DNA of 64,000 bases from Streptomonospora nanhaiensis. Its GTDB lineage: Bacteria > Actinomycetota > Actinomycetes > Streptosporangiales > Streptosporangiaceae. Positions 17,899-26,785 of the stretch are shown here, in pieces (positions within the stretch are counted from its first letter, which is position 1; every line of letters begins with the position of its first letter). The position numbers were made by a program, and so were the translations under genes. The notes beneath the pieces are model-generated. The model had not been told where the DNA came from. It did not search any database and was given only the letters and a program-made list of their open reading frames with translations. The stretch covers positions 3,968,001 through 4,032,000 of the forward strand of contig NZ_JACCFO010000001.1 of assembly GCF_013410565.1 (NCBI RefSeq). Direction: 5' to 3'.

Positions 17899-18324
17899 GT
17901 GGGACGACATCGCAATGATCCGCGCGGGATCGGCCAGATGCTGGCCATCGCCGGCGCGATCGTGCTCTTCATCACCCTGGTCATCCTGGGCGGCTACTTC
18001 CTCTACCGGTCGCTTCCCGCCGGCAACCCCGACTCCGCCGTGCCCGAGAGCGCCGACACCGCCGCCGCCCAGGCCGGCGAGGTGACCACCGGCACCCTCT
18101 ACATCGAGGTGGTGGGGGAGTCCAGCGACGTGCTCGTCCGGGTGCCCGGCGGCGACGTGCTCACCGACGCCGCCATGGGCCGGGGCGAATACGTCACCTT
18201 CGACGAGTCCCGGCCGCTCAGCGTGACGATCGGCGACCCCTCGGCGGTGGAGCTGTACGTTCACGGCGAGCCGCGCGACATCTCGGGCGAGGAGCCCGGC
18301 CACACCTTCACGGTCGAGCCCTGA
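17899..18324 (+). CDS. Single-pass membrane protein with extracellular beta domain (DUF4115-like)
   Basis: A 141-residue protein: a short basic N-terminus (VGRHRNDPRG), one transmembrane helix at about 14-36, and a secreted domain of beta strands (TLYIEVVGES, LSVTIGDPSAVELYVHG) resembling the C-terminal DUF4115 domain of RodZ. It lacks the RodZ N-terminal HTH. The GTG at 17899 has no good Shine-Dalgarno, but TACATT lies 12 bp upstream as a -10, so the message may be leaderless. A role in the envelope is inferred only from topology. It is convergent with pyrE. Confidence 0.65.
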   Translation: MGRHRNDPRGIGQMLAIAGAIVLFITLVILGGYFLYRSLPAGNPDSAVPESADTAAAQAGEVTTGTLYIEVVGESSDVLVRVPGGDVLTDAAMGRGEYVTFDESRPLSVTIGDPSAVELYVHGEPRDISGEEPGHTFTVEP

Positions 18325-18422
18325 CCGCCGCCCGGCCTTCCGGGGCCGTGTCCCACCCCCGTGCGGCCGGCCGCCTCGGTGCCCCCCGCCGGCCCGCGCG
18401 CGCCCGGCGGCGCCCGGCGCGG

Positions 18423-18956
18423 TCAGACCGCGAGGTCGCCGGCCTCGAAGACCGCGCGGTAGGCCAGCCCGGCCTCGGCGACGCGCTCGCGCGCGCCCCG
18501 GTCCACGATGACCGCGACCCCCACGACCTCGGCGCCGGCCTCGCGCAGGGCGTCGACGGCGGTGAGGACCGAACCGCCGGTCGTGGAGGTGTCCTCGACC
18601 GCCAGCACCCGCCGCCCGGCGACGTCGGGGCCCTCGATGCGCCGCTGCAGGCCATGGGCCTTGCCCTCCTTGCGCACCACGAAGGCGTCGAGCGCCCGGC
18701 CCTGCGCGGCCGCCGCGTGCAGCATGGCCGTGGCGACGGGGTCGGCGCCGAGGGTCAGCCCGCCCACGGCGTCGTAGCCGAGGTCGGCGGTGGCCTCCAG
18801 CAGCACCCGCCCCACCAGCGGCGCGCTGGCGCCGTCCAGCGTTATGCGGCGGAGGTCGACGTAGTAGTCGGCCTCGCGGCCCGACGACAGGGTGACGCGG
18901 CCCCGCACGACGGCCTTATCGTTGATGTGCTGCAGCAGAACTTCGCGGTCGCTCAT
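18423..18956 (-). CDS. pyrE: Orotate phosphoribosyltransferase
   Basis: Makes orotidine monophosphate from orotate and PRPP in pyrimidine synthesis. The 177-residue protein has the type I PRTase PRPP loop RRVLAVEDTSTTGGSVL, the VVRKEGKAHG segment that carries catalytic lysines, and the N-terminal SSGREADYYVDLR block. The ATG at 18956 has no clear Shine-Dalgarno; CTAGGCT sits about 10 bp upstream and could be a -10 for a leaderless message. The gene stands alone and not in a pyr operon, a common arrangement in actinobacteria. Confidence 0.95.
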   Translation of the reverse strand: MSDREVLLQHINDKAVVRGRVTLSSGREADYYVDLRRITLDGASAPLVGRVLLEATADLGYDAVGGLTLGADPVATAMLHAAAAQGRALDAFVVRKEGKAHGLQRRIEGPDVAGRRVLAVEDTSTTGGSVLTAVDALREAGAEVVGVAVIVDRGARERVAEAGLAYRAVFEAGDLAV

Positions 18957-19052
18957 GGTCTACGAGCCTAGAACGTGCCGGTGAGTCGCCGTGCGCGCCG
19001 TCCACAGGCGACCGCTGGAAGCCCCGTCCGGTAGAGAGGCAGTGAGGCGGCC

Positions 19053-19403
19053 ATGACCCAGACGCCCGGCGGCGCCCCCGGCGCACCCGCCCACGTCCGC
19101 GTCGAGACCACCACCGACACCGCCGAGTCGGCGGCCGCACTCGCCCGCTCCGCGGTCGAGCGCGGCCTGGCCGCCTGCGCCCAGGTCGAGGCGCCGATCA
19201 CCAGCCACTACCGGTGGGAGGGCGAAATCCGCGCCGACACCGAGTGGCGCGTCTCCTTCAAGACCGCCCGCGACCGCCTCGGCGACCTCGTGGACCACCT
19301 CACCGCCGCGCACCCCTACGACGTGCCCGAGGTGATCGCCGTGCCCATCGAGGGCGGCAGCGCCGAGTACCTGGCCTGGCTCGTGTCCGAGACCCGGCGC
19401 TGA
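19053..19403 (+). CDS. cutA: CutA-like divalent-cation tolerance protein
   Basis: This 116-residue protein has the small trimeric CutA fold: VETTTDTAESAAALARSAVERGLAACAQV, then ITSHYRWEGEI and HPYDVPEVIAVPI, the family hallmarks. CutA is linked to copper and other divalent metals in enterobacteria, but its role in actinobacteria is unclear. An N-terminal extension of about 15 Gly/Pro/Ala-rich residues precedes the fold. GAGG lies 6 bp before the ATG. A GTG-started gene follows after 3 bp and is probably co-translated. Confidence 0.9.
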   Translation: MTQTPGGAPGAPAHVRVETTTDTAESAAALARSAVERGLAACAQVEAPITSHYRWEGEIRADTEWRVSFKTARDRLGDLVDHLTAAHPYDVPEVIAVPIEGGSAEYLAWLVSETRR

Positions 19404-19406
19404 CGC

Positions 19407-20075
19407 GTGGCCGAACACCCCGGACACCCCCGTCCTTCCGGTCCTCCCGTGCCCCCGCCGCCCCCCGCCCCGGCCGGACCCGCCCTGGTGCTGGTGCCCG
19501 GTCCGCTGGAGACGCCGCCGTGGTGGGCCGCGCTGCCCGGGGAGCTGCGCCGCCTGGGCGCCGCCGCCGCGGCCGTCGAGGTCCCCGGCGACCCCGCGCC
19601 GCCCTATGCCGCCCGCCACGTCGCCGGCGCCGCGCTGGCGATCGCGCGGCTGGCCCCTCCCGCGCCGCTGCTGCTGGTGGCCCACGGCGCCGCCGGCCCG
19701 CTGCTGCCGCGCATCGGCGCCGCCCAGCGCGCCGCCCACCGCCCCGTCGCCGGGTACCTGCTGGTCGACTCCCTGCTGCCGCAGCCCGGCACGCCCACCC
19801 GCGCCGACCTGCGCCGCGCCCAGCTCGGCACCGGAACCGCCGGCACCCCCGACACCCCCGTCAGCGGCGCCGTGCCGGTCCCCGACGGGTTCGACACCGA
19901 GCCGCTGCCCATGGCCGCCGACTGGCCCGACGCGCCCTGCGGCTACCTGCTGAGCGACCCCCGCCTCGCGCCGTGCGCCCGGCTGGCCGCCCTGCGCGGC
20001 TGGCCGGTCCTCGACCGCGCCGACGCGCCCGCCCCCACCGCGGCCGACCTGCTCGACCTGGCCGCCCGGCTGTAG
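19407..20075 (+). CDS. Putative alpha/beta-hydrolase-like protein
   Basis: The 222-residue protein starts with a Pro-rich tail of about 25 residues, then reads as a short alpha/beta-hydrolase fold: ALVLVPGPLETPPWW (oxyanion strand-loop), LLLVAHGAAGP in the position of the nucleophile elbow, and a C-terminal VLDRADAPAPTAADLL. The elbow has His-Gly-Ala instead of Gly-x-Ser-x-Gly, so it is probably not a standard serine hydrolase. The GTG at 19407 lies just 3 bp after the cutA stop. The function is unknown. Confidence 0.6.
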   Translation: MAEHPGHPRPSGPPVPPPPPAPAGPALVLVPGPLETPPWWAALPGELRRLGAAAAAVEVPGDPAPPYAARHVAGAALAIARLAPPAPLLLVAHGAAGPLLPRIGAAQRAAHRPVAGYLLVDSLLPQPGTPTRADLRRAQLGTGTAGTPDTPVSGAVPVPDGFDTEPLPMAADWPDAPCGYLLSDPRLAPCARLAALRGWPVLDRADAPAPTAADLLDLAARL

Positions 20076-20384
20076 CGCAAGCCCCGAACCCGCCAGAGGG
20101 GCCCCGCGCCGCCCGGCGCCCGCGCGTGCCCGGCCGGAACGGCGGAGGCGCGCCCGCCTCCCCTTGCGGACGCGCCTCCCGGAAGCGCCTCGCGGCGCTC
20201 CCCGTGGTTACCGGCCGGCGCGAGCGGCCGCCCCTCGGGGCCAGAAGACCGCCGCCGGGCCGGTAACGGCCGGCCGGCCGCGCTCGCCCCCTCCGCGAGT
20301 CGCGCCGTCCGGCGGCCGTCGGCACCGGGCCCACGCCCCCTCTGCGGGGCCGCGCAGCGCCGACGGCGTCTGAGTCGACCGGTG
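20076..20384. other. Intergenic region between convergent genes
   Basis: About 310 bp of very GC-rich DNA without a supportable gene. It contains overlapping imperfect inverted repeats (GGCGCGAGCGGCC near 20217 and GGCCGCGCTCGCC near 20277) that may serve as a terminator for both flanking genes. Confidence 0.4.
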
Positions 20385-21203
20385 TCAGGGCCTCCCGTCT
20401 TCGGAGGCGGCGATGGTGTCGAGCAGGTCGACGGCCTCGGCGTGGGTGGGCGGCAGCGGCACCGACCACACCTCGGTGCCGTCGCCGCCGGCCCCCACGC
20501 GGGCGCGCAGCAGCCGCAGCCGCTCCGCGGTGCGTCCCGAGGCCGCCGCCACCACCGCCACGCGGTAGCGGCTCAGCAGCGACACCGTCTCCCCGGCCGC
20601 GAAGAACCGCCCCAGTTCGTGGCCGAGCACGATGAGCCGGGCCGTGCGCCGCCAGGGGTCCAGCCAGGCCGGCAGCGCCACGACGACCAGCCCGTGGCCG
20701 CAGGCCCCCGACCACGGCAGCCCGCCCCGGTACAGCTCGCCCAGGCGGGTGCGCAGGTAGGCGGCGGTGGACAGGCCGGTCAGCGGGTCCTGGCAGTGGT
20801 CGCCGCCCCGGCGGCCCTCGGCCCAGCCCTCGGCCGCCGCCCGGACCAGCGCGAACGGCGGCCCGCCCCGGTAGGCGCCGCCCGCGGTGTCCGGCGCCTC
20901 GGCGACCTCGGCGAACAGCGCCGCCAGGTCCTCCAGCGCCGCGCCGACCCCCATGCCCGCCCGCGCCCGGGCCCGCCCCAGCCGCGCGCACGCGTGCGCG
21001 AGGGCGGGGGTGTCGCCGGTGGCGCGGCCGCGCAGGTCCTCGACCACCGCCGCGCACACCGCCTCGACGGCCGGGCTCCACCAGTCGTCGTGGGGCTCGC
21101 CCCGGTCGCGCCGGCTGCGCCTGCACCACCCCTGCCGGAGCCGGCGCGCGCTGGCGTCCCTCCCGGCCGCCACGGCGGTGCCGGTGTGCTCACTCGTCCC
21201 CAT
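20385..21203 (-). CDS. GGDEF-like protein (degenerate) divergent from an ECF sigma gene
   Basis: The protein has 272 residues. The N-terminal half is a helical bundle with SPAVEAVCAAVVEDLRG. In the middle DPLTGLSTAAYLRTRLGEL matches the start of a GGDEF diguanylate-cyclase domain. The signature GG(D/E)EF itself is missing: the expected place has VSLLSRYRVAVVAAAS. It is therefore probably an inactive sensor or effector-binding relative. The ATG at 21203 begins a basic N-terminus. It is divergent from the ECF sigma gene, with about 230 bp between, so the pair may be functionally linked. Confidence 0.6.
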   Translation of the reverse strand: MGTSEHTGTAVAAGRDASARRLRQGWCRRSRRDRGEPHDDWWSPAVEAVCAAVVEDLRGRATGDTPALAHACARLGRARARAGMGVGAALEDLAALFAEVAEAPDTAGGAYRGGPPFALVRAAAEGWAEGRRGGDHCQDPLTGLSTAAYLRTRLGELYRGGLPWSGACGHGLVVVALPAWLDPWRRTARLIVLGHELGRFFAAGETVSLLSRYRVAVVAAASGRTAERLRLLRARVGAGGDGTEVWSVPLPPTHAEAVDLLDTIAASEDGRP

Positions 21204-21434
21204 GTCACTCCCCTCTGCCGGCGGTGCGCGGTGCGGGTCGAAGCGGGCGCGCCCCGATGTGCTCACCCGAATCACTCGGTTCGGTGGCGGCCATGACGCG
21301 AGTGCGGGATATTTTTTTCCGCGGCCTCGCCACGACGGCCGCCCACGCCGCACCACACCGGCGGCCGCACCGCGCACGACGACCCGGTGCGGCGCCGCGC
21401 GCGCGTGCCGGACGCACCGGGGGAAGGGCATGGC

Positions 21435-24272
21435 ATGACCGAGCCTTACGGCGATCACGGAGAGCCACTCATCGGCGACGACGAGCTTCTCCTGCGGGTC
21501 CGCGAGGGCGACACCGACGCGTTCGAGGCGCTCTACACGCGCCACGCGGCGGCGGCGCGCGGCCTGGCCCGCCAGCTGGTGCGCGGCGACGCCGAGGTCG
21601 ACGACGTGGTCGCCGAGACCTTCACGCGGGTGCTGTCGGTGGTGCGGCGCGGCGGCGGCCCGCGCGACGGCTTCCGCCCCTACCTGCTGACCGCGCTGCG
21701 CCACGTCGTCTACGACCGCGCCCGGGGCGAGAAGCGCCAGGTCGTCACCGACGAGATGGAGAGCCTCGACTCCGGCGAGCCGTTCGTGGACCCCGCGGTC
21801 GAGGGGCTGGAGCGGTCGCTGATCGCCCGCGCCTACCTCTCGCTGCCCGAACGCTGGCAGGCGGTGCTCTGGTACACCGAGATCGAGGGCGTCAAGCCCG
21901 CCGAGGCCGCCCCCAGCCTGGGGCTGAAGCCCAACAGCGTCGCCGCGCTGGCCTACCGCGCGCGCGAGGGCCTGCGCCAGGCCTACCTGCAGATGCACCT
22001 GGCGGGGTCGGCGGCGGAGTCCTGCCGGCCCGCCCTGGACCGCCTCGGCGCCTACGTGCGCGGCGCGCTCGCCAAGCGCGACACCGGCCTCGTCGACCGC
22101 CACCTGGACGAGTGCGCCGACTGCCGCGAGGTCTGCGCCGAGCTGATGGACGTCAACGTCGGGCTGCGCGGGGTGGTCCTGCCGCTCTTCGCCGGCCCCG
22201 CCGCCGCGGGCTACCTCGCGGCGCTGCCGGCCGGTCCGCTGGCCGGCGGCTGGTGGGCGCGCCTGCCCAAGGGCCAGCAGCAGGCCGTGGCGGGCGGCGC
22301 GGCCACCGCGGCCGTCGCCGCGGCGGTGGCGGTCGCGCTGGTGGCCAACGAGCAGACCGTGCCGCGCGAGGAGCCGCCCGCCGCCGCGCCGCCCGCCCCG
22401 CCCGCGCCGTCGGGCGCGCGGCCCGCGCCGCCCGACGCCCGGCCGCCCGAACCCGCCCCGGGCGCGAAACCGCGCCCGGCGCCGCCGCCCGGGGCGCCCG
22501 CGCCGCCCGACGCCCGGCCGCCCGAACCCGCCCCGGGCGCGAAACCGCGCCCGGCCGACCCCGCGGCGCCCGCCGCGCCCGGTCCCGCGGCCCCCGAGCC
22601 GCCCGCGGGGCGGCCGGCCGCCGCCCCGGCGTTCACCGCCGCCATCGACCCCGTCGGCGCGCTCGTGCCGGGCCGGGCCGGGATCGTGGTGCTGAGCGTG
22701 CGCAACACCGGCGGCGCAACCGACGACGACGTCACCGCCGACATCACCCTCCCGGCGGGGGTCACCGTCAGCGAGTCCGCCCGCGCGGGCAACGCCGTGC
22801 CCTTCGCCGAGGGCTCCGGCGACTGGAGCTGCGCGGCCACCGCCGAGGGCGGCCGCTGCACCACTCCGGGGATCGCCTCCGGCGCGGCCAGCACCCAGTA
22901 CATCGACGTCGACGTCTCCCCCGAGGCCGGCTCCGGGGGCGCGCTGCGGGTGTCGGTGCGCTCCGGCGGCGTCCGCGCCACCGCCACCGGCAGCCGCGGC
23001 GTCGACCCCGACGGCACCGCCGCCCGCTACGCCACCGCAGGCCGGGTGCGCGCCGAGACCGTCGGCGGCGCGCTGCAGACCTGCGCCCCGCCCGAGCCGC
23101 ACGGCCACTGGTGGCCCTGGCACCCGGAGCCCGGGTGGCCGTTCCACCCCGACGAACTCCAGGAGCCCGCGACCGCGCCTCCCGACGGCTCGCCGGAGCC
23201 CCCGCGGCCGGAGTCCCCGGCGCCGCCCCCGGCCGAGGCCGACGACCGCCGCCCGCCGTGGCCCAGCGCCCCGCCGCCGCCGACCTCACCCCAGCCCAGC
23301 CGGCCCCCGGCGCCCAAGCCGCCGACCGCCTCCCCGGCGGCCCCGCCGCGCCCGCAGGAGCCGGCACCGCCGGTCCCCTCCAGTCCGGCGCCGCCCTCGG
23401 CCCCGGCGAGCCCTTCGGCGCCGCCCTCAGCCGAGGCCCCCGGCACCGGCGAGCCCCGCGGCCACCACCCGCCCTCGTGCGCCGAGGCGCGCGACCCCTC
23501 GGGCGTGCGGCCGGACAACGACTTCTGGCGCATGCGCCGCCTGGACCTCGACGACGATCCGGCCACCCGGTCCTCCAGTTCGGCGCACTGGGAGCTGCCG
23601 CCGGGGGGCGAGGTCCGGTGGGCCGGGCTGTACTTCTCGGCCGCCGGCGGCGCACCCGACCACGCCGCGGCGGCCCTGCGCGGCCCCGGCGCCGGCTCCT
23701 ACACCACGGTCACCGCCGAATCCGTGCGCTCCGCCGACCTGCCCGGATACCCCGTCTACCAGGCGTTCGCCGAGGTCACCGACCTCGTGCGCGCGCACGG
23801 CGGCGGGCGCTGGTGGGTGGCCGACATCCCGCAGCGCACCGGCGTGGGCACCTACGCCGGCTGGAGCCTGGTGGTGGTCGTGGAGGACCCGGCGGCGCCC
23901 GTCAACCAGGCGATGGTGCTCGACTCCGCCCGCCCGGTCTTCCACGACCCCCAGGGCGCCCGCGTGCCGCTGGCCGGGCTGCTGCCCTCGGCCGTGCCGG
24001 CCACGGTCGACGTCGTGGCGTGGGAGGGCGACGCCGGCCTGGGCGGCGACCGCGTGCTGCTGAACGGCCGCCCCCTGGCGCCGAGCGGCGGCACGGCCGG
24101 CAACGCCTTCACCGGCACCGCCCGGGGCGCCCGCGGCAACCCCCACGGGTTCGGCGCCGACGTCCGGCGCTTCTCCGCGGTGCTGCCGCGCGAGCCCGAG
24201 CTCCGGCTGGTGTCGGCCCAGGACGCCTACCTCGCGGGCGCGGTGGCGGTCACCGCGCCGCTGCGCACGTGA
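21435..24272 (+). CDS. ECF RNA polymerase sigma factor fused to zinc-finger, transmembrane and extracellular domains
   Basis: This 945-residue chain has sigma region 2 at residues 26-95 (DAFEALYTRHAAAARGLARQ), region 4 at 125-185 (LPERWQAVLWYTEIEG), and an anti-sigma-type zinc finger with His223-x3-Cys227-x2-Cys230. A transmembrane helix lies at about 284-304, followed by a long Pro/Ala linker with two identical 20-residue units, a DUF11/CARDB-like domain (VLSVRNTGGATDDDV), a second Pro linker and a beta-rich C-terminal domain (REPELRLVSAQDAYLAG). It is a sigma factor tethered to its own anti-sigma domain, as in ECF groups with C-terminal extensions, and probably senses an envelope signal. 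Activation would need proteolysis or a conformational change. The ATG at 21435 follows GGGAAGGG. Confidence 0.85.
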   Translation: MTEPYGDHGEPLIGDDELLLRVREGDTDAFEALYTRHAAAARGLARQLVRGDAEVDDVVAETFTRVLSVVRRGGGPRDGFRPYLLTALRHVVYDRARGEKRQVVTDEMESLDSGEPFVDPAVEGLERSLIARAYLSLPERWQAVLWYTEIEGVKPAEAAPSLGLKPNSVAALAYRAREGLRQAYLQMHLAGSAAESCRPALDRLGAYVRGALAKRDTGLVDRHLDECADCREVCAELMDVNVGLRGVVLPLFAGPAAAGYLAALPAGPLAGGWWARLPKGQQQAVAGGAATAAVAAAVAVALVANEQTVPREEPPAAAPPAPPAPSGARPAPPDARPPEPAPGAKPRPAPPPGAPAPPDARPPEPAPGAKPRPADPAAPAAPGPAAPEPPAGRPAAAPAFTAAIDPVGALVPGRAGIVVLSVRNTGGATDDDVTADITLPAGVTVSESARAGNAVPFAEGSGDWSCAATAEGGRCTTPGIASGAASTQYIDVDVSPEAGSGGALRVSVRSGGVRATATGSRGVDPDGTAARYATAGRVRAETVGGALQTCAPPEPHGHWWPWHPEPGWPFHPDELQEPATAPPDGSPEPPRPESPAPPPAEADDRRPPWPSAPPPPTSPQPSRPPAPKPPTASPAAPPRPQEPAPPVPSSPAPPSAPASPSAPPSAEAPGTGEPRGHHPPSCAEARDPSGVRPDNDFWRMRRLDLDDDPATRSSSSAHWELPPGGEVRWAGLYFSAAGGAPDHAAAALRGPGAGSYTTVTAESVRSADLPGYPVYQAFAEVTDLVRAHGGGRWWVADIPQRTGVGTYAGWSLVVVVEDPAAPVNQAMVLDSARPVFHDPQGARVPLAGLLPSAVPATVDVVAWEGDAGLGGDRVLLNGRPLAPSGGTAGNAFTGTARGARGNPHGFGADVRRFSAVLPREPELRLVSAQDAYLAGAVAVTAPLRT
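22422..22555 (+). repeat. Two direct repeats of 59 bp, 75-bp period
   Basis: 22422-22480 and 22497-22555 are the same, in frame within the sigma-fusion gene. They encode two Pro-rich blocks around APPDARPPEPAPGAKPRPA. The identity at wobble positions suggests a recent duplication. Confidence 0.85.
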
Positions 24273-24483
24273 GGGTCTACCGGGCCGCCGCACCGGTCCG
24301 GCCCGATCCGCACCCCGTCCCCGCACGTCGCGGCGTTGAAGGCGGCAGGGGCCGGGTACACGGCGGCACAGACTTGGTTAGGCTGTGGCGCGGCCCGTCT
24401 GCGGGCCGAGTGCCGAACGCCGGCAGGACCCGGTGCGTATCCGTCGCCCCGGGGAACGAACCAACGGGAAGGGGCGGTGTCGC

Positions 24484-26148
24484 GTGGATCGCTGCGCGCT
24501 GTTCGTAGACGCCGGCTACCTCCTCGCCGATGGCGCGATGGCAGTGCACGGAACCCGCAACCGCGACTCCGTGTCATGGGACTACGCCGGACTCGTGCAA
24601 CTCCTCAACGAGGTGGCGCGCGACCGTACGCAACTCCCGCTGTTGCGCTGCTACTGGTACGAGGCGACCGCCGACGGCCGCCGGACCCAGGAGCAGGACG
24701 GAATCGCGGACATCCCCGGTATCAAGTTCAGAGCCGCGCGAATCCGTCCCGGCAGACGGGAGGGCGTCGAGAGCTACGTCCAACGGGACCTGACCACACT
24801 CGCCCGCACCGGCGTGCTGTGCGAGGCCGTGCTCGTCTCCGGCGACGAGGACATGGCCCAGGTCGTGGCCGACGTCCAGGATCTCGGCGTCCGCGTCACG
24901 GTCGTGCACATCTCCGTCGAGGGCAACTGGACCATCTCGCGCGCGCTGCGACGGGAGTGCGACGACCTCATCGAGATCGGCGCGGGCCACCTGCGCCCCT
25001 ACGTCACGCTGCTGTCGGGCCTGGGCGACGAGGACGCCTCCGAGACCACCACCCCGCTCAGCAACGGGCGTTCCCGCAGCGCCCCCGAGGTCACCCGCCG
25101 CCCGGTGACGGCGCACCCGGGCTCCAGCCGGGTCGAGCCCACCCCGCCGGCGTCCTCGGGCCTGGAGGCCGTGTTCGCCAACACCGGGGCGCAGCCCGCC
25201 ATGACCGGCAGCGCCATGGACCAGCTGCGGGCCATGCGGCAGAGCCTGGCCCAGCGCGGCGGCGACCACCTCGCGCCGCAGGGCGCGGGCGGGGTCGACG
25301 GCCCGCGCCCCAACCACTCCGGGCCCATCGACGCCAACGGTTTCCCCTCGGGCGGCCACACCCCGCCGCCCGTGACCGGTGCGCACGCCGGCATGGCCGG
25401 GAGCCAGCCCCCGGCCGACACCGGGTTCCCCGCGCCCAGCACCGGCGCCCACCCGGGCATGCGCGGCACCCAGAACCCCTACGGCGGGCCACCGCAGCAG
25501 GCCCGGCCGCCCGGCCAGCACCCCACAGGCGCCCACCAGGCCGGCGCCCACCAGGGCGGGGCGCACCAGGCCCCGATGCCGCCGACGGGCGGCCACCCCT
25601 CCATGGCGGGGCACCAGTACGACCGCGACAACCCGCCAACCCGCAACACCCCACCGCCGCAGGCGGACCCGCGCTACGGGGGTAATACCGGCGAGAATCC
25701 GGGGTACGGAGGTAACACCGGCCCAAACCCTACTTTTGGGGTCAGTACGGACGGTGACTCCCGCTACGGGAGCGTCGGCGGACCCAGACCGGGTACCGCA
25801 CCGGGTACTGGCCCCCAGCCCGACAACCGGGTCCAGCACGGGCCCTACACCGACCCCACACCGCGCGTCGGCCCGCTGTCGGCGGGAGCCCCGGCGGCAC
25901 GCAGCGTCGACGACGCGGTGACGGCCGCACGGCAGGAGGGCAGCGACTTCGCCGAGTCGATCGCGCGCGACGCGCCGGCCCTGTGGATGGAGGCGGTGCT
26001 GGCCCGCCGCCCGCGCATGCCCTCCGACCTGGAGGCGCGGCTGCTGCAGGGATCGGCGCTGCCGATCGACTTCCTGCTGCGCGACGAGGTCCGCGACGCC
26101 CTGCGGCAGGGGTTCTGGAGCGCGCTGGAACGCGCGGCGCGCGGGTGA
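24484..26148 (+). CDS. NYN (PIN-like nuclease) domain protein with long low-complexity tail
   Basis: A 554-residue protein. Residues 1-185 form an NYN/LabA-like domain: LFVDAGYLLADGA (first acidic residue), YWYEATADG, SYVQRDLTTL, VLVSGDEDMAQVVADVQ (catalytic acidic pair) and VTVVHI. NYN proteins are predicted metal-dependent RNases. A Gly/Pro/His/Asn-rich, probably disordered stretch (about 200-440) contains short repeats GAHQ and YGGNTG. The final 80 residues form a helical domain. The GTG at 24484 follows AAGGGGCGG. A TPR protein gene follows 82 bp downstream. Confidence 0.8.
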   Translation: MDRCALFVDAGYLLADGAMAVHGTRNRDSVSWDYAGLVQLLNEVARDRTQLPLLRCYWYEATADGRRTQEQDGIADIPGIKFRAARIRPGRREGVESYVQRDLTTLARTGVLCEAVLVSGDEDMAQVVADVQDLGVRVTVVHISVEGNWTISRALRRECDDLIEIGAGHLRPYVTLLSGLGDEDASETTTPLSNGRSRSAPEVTRRPVTAHPGSSRVEPTPPASSGLEAVFANTGAQPAMTGSAMDQLRAMRQSLAQRGGDHLAPQGAGGVDGPRPNHSGPIDANGFPSGGHTPPPVTGAHAGMAGSQPPADTGFPAPSTGAHPGMRGTQNPYGGPPQQARPPGQHPTGAHQAGAHQGGAHQAPMPPTGGHPSMAGHQYDRDNPPTRNTPPPQADPRYGGNTGENPGYGGNTGPNPTFGVSTDGDSRYGSVGGPRPGTAPGTGPQPDNRVQHGPYTDPTPRVGPLSAGAPAARSVDDAVTAARQEGSDFAESIARDAPALWMEAVLARRPRMPSDLEARLLQGSALPIDFLLRDEVRDALRQGFWSALERAARG

Positions 26149-26230
26149 GGGCGGTGCGGCGGACGACCGGCGCCGCGCACCGCCAACGGGCAACGACGGG
26201 CAGGACGACGGCCAGCGAGGGAGGGTGGCA

Positions 26231-26785
26231 GTGACCCGCGTGACGACCGCCGATCTGGACCGGCTGGAGTTCCGGGCCGTCCAGTCGGGCGACCACGTCG
26301 ACGTCGCCCTGGAACTCCTGGGCCTGGCCAACAGCGTCGACGCCGACAGCGAGATCTCGCGCGCCGAGATCTTCGTGCGCGCCGGCGAGCAGTGGGAGAT
26401 GGCCCAGGAGTTCGAGCGCGCCTCGGCCGCCTACCAGCGCGCCATCGACGACGGCGGGGTCACCATCATCGACGCCCGCGCCCTGCAGGCCGGCGCGCTG
26501 CTGGAACTGGACCTCATCGACTCCGCCTACGCCCAGTTGGAGCGGTTGCGCGCCGAGGGCCCACGCAACCTGCCCACCTACATCCACATCGCCGAGACCC
26601 TGCAGGCCCACGACGACCTCAAGGGCGCGCACACCTGGGCCACGCTGGGCATCGAGCGGTTCCGCCACCAGGACGTCTCGCCCTACGTCCACGACCTGCT
26701 GATGGAACTCGTGCGCACCCGGTTCCGCATCCGCATGGACCTCGGCCTGCCCGAGGACGCCTTCGACCGGCTGCTGGACGGCTAG
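26231..26785 (+). CDS. Tetratricopeptide-repeat protein
   Basis: The 184-residue all-helical protein has degenerate TPR repeats (EMAQEFERASAAYQRAIDDG, then LIDSAYAQLERLRAEG and DDLKGAHTWATLGIERF). No enzymatic motif is seen; a scaffolding role is likely. The GTG at 26231 is preferred over 26225 because the GAGGGAGG Shine-Dalgarno sits 7 bp before it. It follows the NYN gene in the same direction and overlaps the convergent HAD gene by 4 bp. Pairing with the NYN protein is conserved in spirit (TPR proteins commonly serve nucleases) but unproven here. Confidence 0.75.
   Translation: MTRVTTADLDRLEFRAVQSGDHVDVALELLGLANSVDADSEISRAEIFVRAGEQWEMAQEFERASAAYQRAIDDGGVTIIDARALQAGALLELDLIDSAYAQLERLRAEGPRNLPTYIHIAETLQAHDDLKGAHTWATLGIERFRHQDVSPYVHDLLMELVRTRFRIRMDLGLPEDAFDRLLDG

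Noticed and set aside
20385-23147. 920-residue minus-strand frame opposite the sigma-fusion gene
   Set aside because: Only the last 272 residues have protein character; the rest is the antisense of the sigma gene.
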